The notes under the pieces are model-generated. The model had not been told where the DNA came from and made no database searches. It was given only the letters and a program-made list of their open reading frames with translations. The position numbers and the translations under genes are program-made. A DNA stretch of 12,048 nucleotides from JAAFIP01 sp043718065 (GTDB lineage: Bacteria > Pseudomonadota > Gammaproteobacteria > Burkholderiales > Burkholderiaceae_C): NCBI GenBank assembly GCA_043718065.1, contig JAYSWJ010000107.1, positions 1 to 12,048 of the forward strand, in the 5' to 3' direction. This document shows, one piece after another, positions 1 to 5,784 of this stretch. Positions within the stretch are counted from its first letter, which is position 1. Each line of letters begins with the position of its first letter.

Positions 1-903
1 GTCCAGCGACGACAAGCGGCCGGTGTCGGCCACCATCTCCATGCACAGCTGTGCCTCGCGGTAGGTGGGGCCGCCGCGCACGGTGGTGCCTACGCCGGGG
101 GCGATGTCGGGGTCTAGAAAGTCTACGTCCAAGCTAACGTGCAAGTGGGTGTTTTTATCTACCAGCGCCAGTGCCAACTCCATCGCGTGGCGCATGCCCA
201 TCTCGTCGATGTAGCGCATGTCAAACACTTCAATGCCCATGTCGTGCACCAGTTTTTTCTCACCCGCGTCGACGCTGCGAATGCCGATTTGGCGCAGCTC
301 TTTGGCCTTGAGCGCGGGTGTGTCGTGCGAGAAGCCGCCGATTTCTGCCAGCTCGCGCGGGCCTTGGCCGCACAGGCAGGCCACCGGCATGCCGTGGATG
401 TTGCCGCTGGGGGTGAGCGTGGCGGTATTAAAGTCGGCATGCGCGTCAAACCACAGTACGCGCAGCTTTTTGCCCACGGCTTTGCAGTGCTTGGCCACCG
501 CGCTGATGGAGCCGATGCCCAAGCAATGGTCGCCGCCCAGCATCACTGGTAAATGCCCTGCTTGCAGTTCAGCAAACATGGCATCGTGCAGCAGGCGGTT
601 CCACTCAACCACTTCGTGCAAATGGCGAAAACCGTTGACCGCAGCCAGCCACGGGTTGGCCGGGCCTTGTAGGTTGCCGCAGTCTTTAACGGTCAGGCCA
701 AAATGCGCAATCGCCTCGCGAATGCCCGCCACGCGCAGCGCCTCTGGCCCCATACTGGCCCCGCGTGTGCCTGCACCAATGTCGGTGGGCGCGCCGATCA
801 GGCTGACGGTGCTAAACGGTGTGGTGTGGGCGGTGGTGTGGGCGGTGGTGTGGGGCTTGGCGTGTGCGGTGCTGTGGCCAGCGGCAAGTGTGGTGGTGCT
901 CAT
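1..903 (-). CDS. rocF: Arginase (C-terminus cut by window edge)
   Basis: Hydrolyses L-arginine to L-ornithine and urea in the cytoplasm with a dinuclear Mn site. The 301 visible residues carry the whole ureohydrolase core: GGDHCLGIGS (H126), DAHADFNT (D153, H155, D157) and SLDVDFLDPDIAPG (D259, D261), which are the canonical metal ligands. NIHGMP near 168-173 and the ST.SLIGAPTDIGAG start of the domain near 31-45 also fit. The last part of the protein lies beyond base 1. The ATG at 903 overlaps the TGA of the upstream cyclodeaminase gene (ATGA), so translation is probably coupled. The first ~30 residues are not part of the fold and contain three HTT-A/P units encoded by a 12-bp tandem repeat, so a start further in is conceivable, but no other in-frame Met lies before the domain. 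The product of this enzyme is the substrate of its operon partner. Confidence 0.93.
   Translation of the reverse strand, partial: MSTTTLAAGHSTAHAKPHTTAHTTAHTTPFSTVSLIGAPTDIGAGTRGASMGPEALRVAGIREAIAHFGLTVKDCGNLQGPANPWLAAVNGFRHLHEVVEWNRLLHDAMFAELQAGHLPVMLGGDHCLGIGSISAVAKHCKAVGKKLRVLWFDAHADFNTATLTPSGNIHGMPVACLCGQGPRELAEIGGFSHDTPALKAKELRQIGIRSVDAGEKKLVHDMGIEVFDMRYIDEMGMRHAMELALALVDKNTHLHVSLDVDFLDPDIAPGVGTTVRGGPTYREAQLCMEMVADTGRLSSLD
821..856. repeat. 12-bp tandem repeat, 3 units, in arginase N-terminus
   Basis: Three consecutive 12-bp units (821-832, 833-844, 845-856); the first two are identical and the third differs at its last bases. On the coding strand they encode HTT-A/P units outside the catalytic domain. 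A unit length divisible by three keeps the frame open, so copy-number change would only alter the length of the disordered N-terminus. Confidence 0.85.
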
Positions 904-2147
904 GCTGCTACTGTAGCGGCTTGGGCTGAGGTCTTCAACACAGCATGTGTTGTTCCTGCCACCAAAGCATGTGTTGTACCTGCCACCAAGCTATGCGCCT
1001 TAGCAGGCGAGGGCTGTTGGCCCACCGCTGGCTTGATCAACTGGTACAAATCTTTCGGGTCATTCAACTGCGGAATCAAATCCATCGCTTGGCCCATGTT
1101 TTGCGCCATGGCTGCATCGCGGATAAAGCGCAGCGCAGAAAAATCTTCTAGCGCAAAACCTACGGAGTCGAACATAGTGATTTGTTGATCATCCCAACGC
1201 CCGGTCAGCTTGCCTGCCAGCACCTGCCACAGATGGGTTATCGCAAAATCTGCAGGCATGTGCTGCAAATCGCCCTCTACGCGGGTTTGCGGTTCAAACT
1301 CTACAAACACGCTGGCCATGCGCAGCACGTCGGGGTGAATTTCGGTTTTGCCGGGGCAGTCGCCGCCTACGGCGTTAATGTGCATGCCCGGCTCAATCAT
1401 GTCGGCAGTCAGAATGGTGGCATTGGTTTTGTCTGCCGTGATGGTGGTAATAATGTCTACCCCGCGCACGGCTTCTTGCACGCTGGCGTAAGCACGCAGG
1501 CGCAAGTTGATCGCGTCGGGGTTGGCGTGCAGGTTGCGCATGAGTTTGGCTGTGGCCTCTATATCGGTGTCAAACAAATGCACTTCTTCGATACCTAGCA
1601 TGTGGTGAAACGCCAGCGCCTGAAACTCAGACTGTGCGCCATTGCCAATTAGCGCCATCACCCGGCTGCCCTGCCGGGCCAGAGCGCGGGCTGCTACCAC
1701 GGATGTAGCGGCAGTGCGGATAGCGGTGGTTAAAGTCAGCTCGCTGATCAGCAGCGGCATGCCAGTGGCTACGTCGGCCAGCACGCCAAACGCCATCACC
1801 GTGGGCAGGCCGTGCTGCGGATTTTTTGGGTGGCCATTGACGTATTTGAAGGTGAAGGTTTTGTTGTCGGCAATCGGCATCAACTCGATAGCGCCGTTGG
1901 CGCTGTGGCAGGCCACGCGGGCGCTTTTGTCAAAGCTGTTCCAGCGCAAAAAGTCTTGGTGAATATTGGCCGCTATGCCTTGCAGGCAGTGCGGCAGGCC
2001 TAGGCGCTGCACCAGCGTGGCAACGTCGGCGGCGCTTAAGAACTGGGTGGTGAGGTGGTCAACGGGCGCTGCCTTAGGGGCAGTGCCTTGGACAATGCGC
2101 TGTGCTGCGGCGATGGGGCGCGCAGTGGTGGTTTTCATAATTTTCAT
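900..2147 (-). CDS. ocd: Ornithine cyclodeaminase
   Basis: NAD-dependent conversion of L-ornithine to L-proline and ammonia, of the OCD/mu-crystallin family. The ATG at 2147 is chosen because GGAG sits 8 bases upstream; a further ATG at 2171 would give eight extra residues but has no such site. Over 415 residues one sees NSFDKSARVA (71-80), KYVNGHPKNP (101-110), TAIRTAATS (141-149), a Rossmann loop GNGAQSEF (168-175), DTD ending beta-2 (193-195), and GGDCPGKTEIHPD (261-273), whose Asp is the expected catalytic acid. The family is usually ~350 residues. The excess is an N-terminal extension of about 28 residues and a C-terminal tail of about 45 containing LVAGTTHA twice. The gene overlaps arginase by 4 bp, forming an arginine-to-proline route, and is divergent from an Lrp/AsnC regulator. 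Confidence 0.93.
   Translation of the reverse strand: MKIMKTTTARPIAAAQRIVQGTAPKAAPVDHLTTQFLSAADVATLVQRLGLPHCLQGIAANIHQDFLRWNSFDKSARVACHSANGAIELMPIADNKTFTFKYVNGHPKNPQHGLPTVMAFGVLADVATGMPLLISELTLTTAIRTAATSVVAARALARQGSRVMALIGNGAQSEFQALAFHHMLGIEEVHLFDTDIEATAKLMRNLHANPDAINLRLRAYASVQEAVRGVDIITTITADKTNATILTADMIEPGMHINAVGGDCPGKTEIHPDVLRMASVFVEFEPQTRVEGDLQHMPADFAITHLWQVLAGKLTGRWDDQQITMFDSVGFALEDFSALRFIRDAAMAQNMGQAMDLIPQLNDPKDLYQLIKPAVGQQPSPAKAHSLVAGTTHALVAGTTHAVLKTSAQAATVAA
942..989. repeat. 24-bp tandem repeat, 2 units, in cyclodeaminase C-terminus
   Basis: Two adjacent 24-bp units (942-965 and 966-989) differing at one position (954 T versus 978 A). They encode the duplicated LVAGTTHA in the non-conserved tail of the ornithine cyclodeaminase, about 40 bp upstream of its stop on the coding strand. 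Confidence 0.9.
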
Positions 2148-2243
2148 GGTGTTCTCTCCGGTTGCGTGCAAGGTGTGTGCGAATTTGCAGGCACGCTTTT
2201 TCGGTTGTGGACACAGTGTCGCGCAGCACTAAATCAATGTAAA

Positions 2244-2307
2244 TAGCCAAAAATGTACTAAAAATGCTAAATATCTATCAAAATAGTAGTCGTTAATGAC
2301 AAAATAG
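2244..2307. promoter_or_regulatory. Probable Lrp/AsnC operator region in divergent promoter
   Basis: The 164-bp gap between the cyclodeaminase and regulator genes is sharply AT-rich here. AAAAATG occurs at 2249-2255 and 2260-2266 (11 bp apart) and CAAAATAG at 2279-2286 and 2300-2307 (21 bp apart), so the A-tracts lie roughly on one DNA face. TAG...CTA bounds 2244-2260, resembling the ends of the Lrp consensus, and CTAT-CAAA-ATAG forms a short inverted repeat at 2275-2286. Lrp-family octamers bind phased, bendable sites of this kind. The assignment is inferred; I could not fix a single -10/-35 pair for either gene. Confidence 0.45.
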
Positions 2308-2311
2308 CACC

Positions 2312-2737
2312 ATGGATGAAACTGACCGCCAATTGCTGTCCCTGCTGCGCCAAGATGCGCGGCGATCAATAGCCGATTTAGCGCACAAGCTGGCGGTGTC
2401 GCGCGGCACGGTCACCAACCGCATTGCCAAGCTGGAAGACCAAGGTGTGATCGTGGGCTACACCGTGCGGGTGCGGCCCGACGTGCAAACCAACGAGATC
2501 AAAGCGTGGATGAGCATTGCGGTGGACGGCAACCAAAGCCGCGCGGTGATATCCGCCCTGCTGGGCGAGCCCGGCGTGGCGATACTGCACGACACCAACG
2601 GCCGCTGGGACCTGCTGGCCGAGCTGCGCGCCGAGAACCTGCAAGACTTGGGCAAAACGCTAGAACGTATTCGGCTGGTTAAAGGCATTAGCAACACCGA
2701 GACGAGTATTCATTTAGAAACTTATCGGCTATCGTGA
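2312..2737 (+). CDS. Lrp/AsnC-family transcriptional regulator
   Basis: A 141-residue regulator. Residues 1-60 form the winged helix-turn-helix (MDETDRQLLSLLRQDARRS, then SIADLAHKLAVSRGTVTNRI with the recognition helix near 30-41), followed by LEDQGVIVGYTVRV. Residues ~62-141 form the RAM/AsnC ligand-binding and oligomerisation domain. The ATG at 2312 has no recognisable Shine-Dalgarno sequence, but it is the only start that gives the complete family N-terminus (MDxxDRxLL). It is transcribed divergently from ornithine cyclodeaminase and arginase. From that position it probably activates the arginine catabolic pair in response to arginine or ornithine and represses itself. The effector is inferred, not visible. 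Its stop lies 5 bp before a repeat that borders the accessory island. Confidence 0.92.
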   Translation: MDETDRQLLSLLRQDARRSIADLAHKLAVSRGTVTNRIAKLEDQGVIVGYTVRVRPDVQTNEIKAWMSIAVDGNQSRAVISALLGEPGVAILHDTNGRWDLLAELRAENLQDLGKTLERIRLVKGISNTETSIHLETYRLS

Positions 2738-2742
2738 TGAGG

Positions 2743-2816
2743 CGGGCATGCTACCCATCGGGCCGGGTGCAGCGCTGAGCTTGGCTATTCGGTGAAGGAT
2801 ATGCTGCAGCGGTGAG
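2743..2816 (+). repeat. Direct repeat copy A flanking toxin-antitoxin cassette
   Basis: This 74-bp segment aligns with 3539-3613 in the same orientation, with about 11 mismatches and one 1-base gap (roughly 84% identity). Both end in CAGCGGTGAG. The gap shifts the reading frame that stays open in copy B, so this copy looks like the more decayed one. It begins 5 bp after the regulator stop and ends 8 bp before the antitoxin stop on the opposite strand. Confidence 0.8.
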
Positions 2817-2824
2817 TTTGCTGA

Positions 2825-3130
2825 TTAACCAGCACTGCGCACAGCGGCGGGCGATGCATGCAGCTGAAGCCCCAGCGCCTGAATAACCTGCAAGATGGTG
2901 GAAAACTCCGGGTTGCCCGATGACGACAGCGCCTTGTAGAGGCTCTCTCGCCCCAGCCCAGCATCACGCGCCACTTGCGTCATGCCCTTGGCCCGCGCGA
3001 TATCCCCCAGCGCTGCCGCGATCAAAGCGCTATCGCCCTCTTCCAGAGCCGCCTCTAAATAGGCGGCCATGTCTTCCTCGGTCTTGAGGTGCTGCGCTGG
3101 ATCCCAGACAGTGGTTGCAGTTTTTGCCAT
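2825..3130 (-). CDS. HI1420-type (HigA-like) antitoxin
   Basis: A 101-residue antitoxin of the COG3636 / HI1420 addiction-module family. Diagnostic features are the leader LKTEEDMAAYLEAALEEGD (15-33), IAAALGDIARAKGMTQVARD (37-56), and a Xre-like helix-turn-helix with GLGRESLYKALSSSGNPEFSTI (58-79). ATG 3130 is preceded by AGGAGG at a 7-base spacing, which decides the start; longer upstream extensions run into the toxin gene. It follows the toxin by 10 bp in the same transcript (toxin first, antitoxin second, typical of this family). It should bind and neutralise the toxin and repress the shared promoter at the 3441-3456 palindrome. Confidence 0.93.
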   Translation of the reverse strand: MAKTATTVWDPAQHLKTEEDMAAYLEAALEEGDSALIAAALGDIARAKGMTQVARDAGLGRESLYKALSSSGNPEFSTILQVIQALGLQLHASPAAVRSAG

Positions 3131-3140
3131 GTTCAGCCTC

Positions 3141-3431
3141 CTAAAGTTCACGCGCCAAAGATTTGGCGGTGCTAATGTCTTGGTCTTGCGTTGACTTATC
3201 CCCGCCAGCCAAGAGTACGACAAACTCCTGACCTCTTTGCACAAAGTAAATGCGGTAGCCAGGGCCAAAGTTCACCCGCAGCTCAGAGACCCCTTCGCCC
3301 ACGGGCTTCACATCGCCAGGGTTGCCCAATGAAAGACGGCGAATGCGGATATCAATGCGTACCTTCGCTGCCTTGTCACGGAGCTTGCTAAACCACGAGG
3401 AATAGGTTGTGGTTTGACGGATTTCCAACAT
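3141..3431 (-). CDS. HI1419-type RelE/HigB-like toxin
   Basis: A 96-residue toxin of the HI1419 branch of the RelE/ParE superfamily, expected to act as a ribosome-dependent mRNA interferase. Family landmarks are present in order: MLEIRQTTTYSSWFSKLRD, RIDIRIRRLSLGNPGDVKPVGEGVSELRV, FGPGYRIYFVQRG, and LLAGGDKSTQDQDI near the C-terminus. Length is normal and the frame intact. ATG 3431 matches the family start, but only CCTCC-type sequence precedes it and no Shine-Dalgarno site is present. The promoter at 3438-3466 places the expected transcript start at the A of this ATG, so it may be translated from a leaderless message. Its partner antitoxin begins 10 bp downstream with a strong ribosome site, which would favour antitoxin excess. 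Confidence 0.92.
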   Translation of the reverse strand: MLEIRQTTTYSSWFSKLRDKAAKVRIDIRIRRLSLGNPGDVKPVGEGVSELRVNFGPGYRIYFVQRGQEFVVLLAGGDKSTQDQDISTAKSLAREL

Positions 3432-3437
3432 GGAGGC

Positions 3438-3466
3438 AGTGTATCACATGGGATACGAAAACGCAA
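3438..3466 (-). promoter_or_regulatory. Sigma-70-type promoter of intact TA operon
   Basis: On the minus strand, TTGCGT (3466-3461) and TACACT (3443-3438) are separated by exactly 17 bp. The toxin ATG begins seven bases after the last -10 base, so the expected +1 is the first base of the start codon. The palindrome at 3441-3456 covers the -10 and spacer. Confidence 0.6.
3441..3456. promoter_or_regulatory. 16-bp palindromic operator of intact TA operon
   Basis: GTATCACATGGGATAC reads almost the same on both strands, with only one symmetric pair mismatched (positions 6 and 11). It overlaps the -10 element and the spacer of the TA promoter, the expected position of an autoregulatory antitoxin site. 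Confidence 0.65.
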
Positions 3467-3538
3467 CCCGTATTCAGTGCTTCGTGGCGCAAGCAACGAG
3501 TTGGACCACTCGATGGGCGCATGCGCTATTTCTGAAGA

Positions 3539-3613
3539 CGGGCTTGCTGCCCATCGGCCCGGATGCGACGGTGAGATTGGGGTATTCGGTGAAGAATATG
3601 GCGCAGCGGTGAG
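3539..3613 (+). repeat. Direct repeat copy B; 3' end of a degraded reading frame
   Basis: Partner of 2743-2816. In this copy a frame stays open and would encode TGLLPIGPDATVRLGYSVKNMAQR-stop (written here only to show that it ends cleanly at TGA 3610-3612). No plausible start or domain lies upstream, because the frame runs straight into the TA promoter. It therefore looks like the surviving 3' tail of a gene whose 5' part was displaced by the TA cassette. I do not recognise the protein. Confidence 0.7.
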
Positions 3614-3654
3614 AGGTTGGACAGAACCGCGTGAGTCTTGTCCTAATCGAGCGA

Positions 3655-4590
3655 CTATGTTTCTGTTTCACCTTCAGCAATTGTGCAGATTTCAGAAAGT
3701 AGGTCTTCAACCGATCTTCCCGTGATGAAAAACCGACTAGCTCCACACCAGACGGAATAGTTGAATGCTCTAGCGTTTGAATCTTTGAGCGGATAGTGCT
3801 GATTTTGTGGCTCGTAATGCAGATCATCCAACACAAGTAGTCTGGTTGGACTCAGCGGGAAAGTAATAATCGTGCCAGCCGTCCCAAAACCAAATTTTTT
3901 TCGGGTAGGGTGATTCAATACGACCGGTTTATCGGTAGTGACGAAGGTGTCGCACTCGTTAAACACCACAGACCAACGCTTTGACAGAAGAAGCTTGGCC
4001 AATCGACCAGCTTCAGATCCGATGAGATCAACGAAGAATCTATCATGATCATCATCACGCCAATTCTTGTAGGCTTGCCAGTCAGACGTATCCATCGCAT
4101 GGATTTTCCCATTGACTTCAACGGATTCAATATTTGGGGTTCCGTCTGGTAGCAATGGCCCAGAGATGTGAAACTCAACAACATGCTGGTGGATCCCTTG
4201 GACTTCACTACGGACATCTGGATGGTGAAAGTGCATTAGTGCAACAAATAGGGCCAACCCTTTGCGAATGGGTTGCTCGCTTAAATCTACAAAATCATTA
4301 GCGAGAGCTGGCCAGACTTGGCCAAGCAGAGCCTCAACGTCGCCGAGTCGATCCTCAAGCTCCCAGCTTCGTTCGCCGTTTGATTGTTTTGGTGAGTAAA
4401 GATAGCGCTTGCCGCACACGTTGCGAACACTTGTCAACTTCTCGCAACCGTCGTCCTCATCTTTGGAGAATATCCATACCTGTGGCTTTACAGAATCACG
4501 CGTCTTGGGAGTCGCGAAGTAGCGGAGATAAAACTGTGGCACCCAGTGTTGATGCTTTGGACGATCTTTGGGCGGAGGCTTAGGAGTTAT
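3655..4590 (-). CDS. DUF4238 family protein with non-canonical (ATA) start position
   Basis: A protein of unknown function recognised as DUF4238 by its N-terminal HQHWVPQFYLRYFA motif and by a late FVTTDKPVVLNHP motif. No signal peptide or membrane segment is visible. From the best N-terminus it would be ~311 residues. The frame is open from a TGA at 4605-4603 and contains no ATG, TTG or upstream GTG. The natural-looking start is at 4590, where the codon is ATA (then TPKPPPKDRPKHQHWVPQF). The only canonical alternative, GTG 4542, would start at the V inside the signature motif, has no ribosome site and loses HQHW. The gene may therefore be poorly expressed or newly silenced, or may start at ATA. 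Base composition is clearly less GC-rich than its neighbours, which suggests transfer. It lies between two related TA loci on the same strand. Confidence 0.75.
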   Translation of the reverse strand: MTPKPPPKDRPKHQHWVPQFYLRYFATPKTRDSVKPQVWIFSKDEDDGCEKLTSVRNVCGKRYLYSPKQSNGERSWELEDRLGDVEALLGQVWPALANDFVDLSEQPIRKGLALFVALMHFHHPDVRSEVQGIHQHVVEFHISGPLLPDGTPNIESVEVNGKIHAMDTSDWQAYKNWRDDDHDRFFVDLIGSEAGRLAKLLLSKRWSVVFNECDTFVTTDKPVVLNHPTRKKFGFGTAGTIITFPLSPTRLLVLDDLHYEPQNQHYPLKDSNARAFNYSVWCGASRFFITGRSVEDLLSEICTIAEGETET

Positions 4591-4630
4591 GTGGAAATTG
4601 AGTCAAACACCGTTAGTGATCTATACAACC

Positions 4631-4924
4631 TCAATGCACCGCCTGCACCGCCAACCGCATATTCATGGCACCTAATATAGCCCTAAAGCCACTAAGACCA
4701 GGATTACCGTCTGGCGACAGGGTGCGGTAAATTTGTGTGGAATTAAGATGCGCTTTCTCGGCCACAGACCGCACTCCACCAAACGCCTTGGTCATTTGGC
4801 GCAGTACTACCATTAGCTCGGCCTGGTCACCGTCTTGCAACACGGCGTTCAGCGTAGCAATGGCGAAGTCGGGTTCTTCGCGGTACAGCTCGGCCATGGC
4901 TTCATCATGGGGTTTGTCTTTCAT
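4631..4924 (-). CDS. Orphaned HI1420-type antitoxin
   Basis: A 97-residue relative of the antitoxin at 2825-3130, with the same layout: DFAIATLNAVLQDGDQAELM (19-38), VVLRQMTKAFGGVRSVAEKA, and a helix-turn-helix with HLNSTQIYRTLSPDGNPGLSGF (59-80). Similarity to the first copy is obvious but low, so this is an independent acquisition or old paralogue, not a recent duplication. ATG 4924 has AAAGGAG 7 bases upstream. It sits 23 bp downstream of a toxin frame that is broken (4948-5244), so it may now act alone, as a repressor of its own promoter or as an anti-toxin against related modules. Its coding sequence shows no damage. Confidence 0.88.
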   Translation of the reverse strand: MKDKPHDEAMAELYREEPDFAIATLNAVLQDGDQAELMVVLRQMTKAFGGVRSVAEKAHLNSTQIYRTLSPDGNPGLSGFRAILGAMNMRLAVQAVH

Positions 4925-4947
4925 TACGTTCTCCTTTGCCAATCTTG

Positions 4948-5244
4948 TCAAAACTCGCAGGCACGCACAATATCTGCATCCTGCGCCCGTTTGTCGCCAC
5001 CGCACAGCAGCAACACCACCTGCTGGCCTTCGATGGCGTAGTACACCCGATAGCCAGCACCGACATCTACACGCAGCTCCCACACGCCGTCACGACAAAA
5101 CTTGTGATCGCCAAAATTGCTTTGCTCTATGCGGTTGCCTCTTCACACTATGGCAATTTTGGCCGTAGTGTCTTTGAGTTTGCGCAGCCACTGGGTGTAT
5201 ACATCTTGATCGCCCGTAGTAACGTATTGTTTGATTGTGTACGA
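4948..5244 (-). pseudogene. HI1419-type toxin, inactivated by in-frame stop and lost start
   Basis: Reading on the minus strand from TAC at 5241 gives YTIKQYVTTGDQDVYTQWL, then RKLKDTTAKIAIV, a TGA at 5145-5143, and RGNRIEQSNFGDHKF, GVWELRVDVGAGYRVYYAI, LLLCGGDKRAQDADI, ending at TGA 4950-4948. The two halves are in the same frame and together reach the normal family length (~97 residues), so a single CGA-to-TGA type change explains the break. The codon where Met is expected (5244-5242) is TCG, and no ATG, GTG or TTG occurs back to the upstream stop at 5277-5275. Promoter, operator and antitoxin survive. Family assignment rests on the GNFGDHK-like, ELRVDxGxGYRVYY and CGGDK motifs, which match the intact toxin at 3141-3431. 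Confidence 0.85.
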
Positions 5245-5249
5245 GTTAA

Positions 5250-5278
5250 ATTTTCGTTCATTAACGAATGAATGTCAA
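5250..5278 (-). promoter_or_regulatory. Sigma-70-type promoter of second TA locus
   Basis: On the minus strand a perfect TTGACA (5278-5273) is followed after 17 bp by GAAAAT (5255-5250). The expected start, about 7 bases downstream, falls at the TCG codon where the toxin's Met should be. This is the same arrangement as the intact locus. Confidence 0.6.
5253..5268. promoter_or_regulatory. 16-bp palindromic operator of second TA locus
   Basis: TTCGTT-CATT-AACGAA is a perfect 6+6 inverted repeat with a 4-base centre. It lies in the spacer and edge of the -10 of the promoter at 5250-5278. Size and placement match the palindrome of the first TA operon, but the sequence differs, as expected for two antitoxins with diverged recognition helices. 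Confidence 0.6.
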
Positions 5279-5413
5279 CTCCCCATCACCATTCCCTGTT
5301 GCCACAATAGGGTCAAACTAAGCAGGTTCTCATGTGGTCCCTTGTCAACTTTCAACCCACCCCCACGTTACGATCATTCGGCACAATTCTCGGCGCTATT
5401 AAGGAGTTACAAG

Positions 5414-5680
5414 ATGTGGAAACGACTGGCGGTAATTTGGACGGCCTTGCGGGGCGATTTGACTATGCTGTGGCGCGCGCTGCTCCATCCAGACTCACCC
5501 GCCTGGCTTAAGCTGGGCGTGGCAGGGCTGTGCTTATACCTGATCTCGCCGATTGATTTGATCCCCGACTTCATTCCGTTTCTAGGCGCGGTAGACGATG
5601 TGCTGATCGTCACGCTGGGCGTGAAATGGCTGCTGAAGAAGTTGCCTGAATCGGTGCGCAACGCGAGTCGGGCGGCCTAA
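5414..5680 (+). CDS. YkvA/DUF1232 family small membrane protein
   Basis: An 88-residue protein with the YkvA hallmark LISPIDLIPDFIPFLGAVDDVLI (residues ~43-65) after an amphipathic N-terminus (MWKRLAVIWTALRGDLTMLWRALLH). The region WLKLGVAGLCLYLISPIDLIPDFIPFLG is hydrophobic and likely membrane-associated, with the DLIPD turn; a second hydrophobic stretch (VLIVTLGVKWLL) follows. The family's function is unknown. ATG 5414 has AAGGAG at a 7-base spacing, which supports this start over longer upstream readings. It lies just outside the TA island and 104 bp before holA on the same strand. A palindrome GGTGGCCACC (5699-5708) follows the stop but lacks a T-run, so no terminator is called. Confidence 0.9.
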   Translation: MWKRLAVIWTALRGDLTMLWRALLHPDSPAWLKLGVAGLCLYLISPIDLIPDFIPFLGAVDDVLIVTLGVKWLLKKLPESVRNASRAA

Positions 5681-5784
5681 GGCTGACGAATTCGGTTAGG
5701 TGGCCACCCAAGCTGCGTTGCACGGCTGCCGCACATCCTATCTAAATGCCGCTACGGGCCTAGAGTCTGCCTACAATCACAGGT

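Noticed and set aside
5681..5784. Leaderless promoter for holA
   Set aside because: TACAAT at 5772-5777 is well placed, but no acceptable -35 exists 16-18 bp upstream; noted under holA only.
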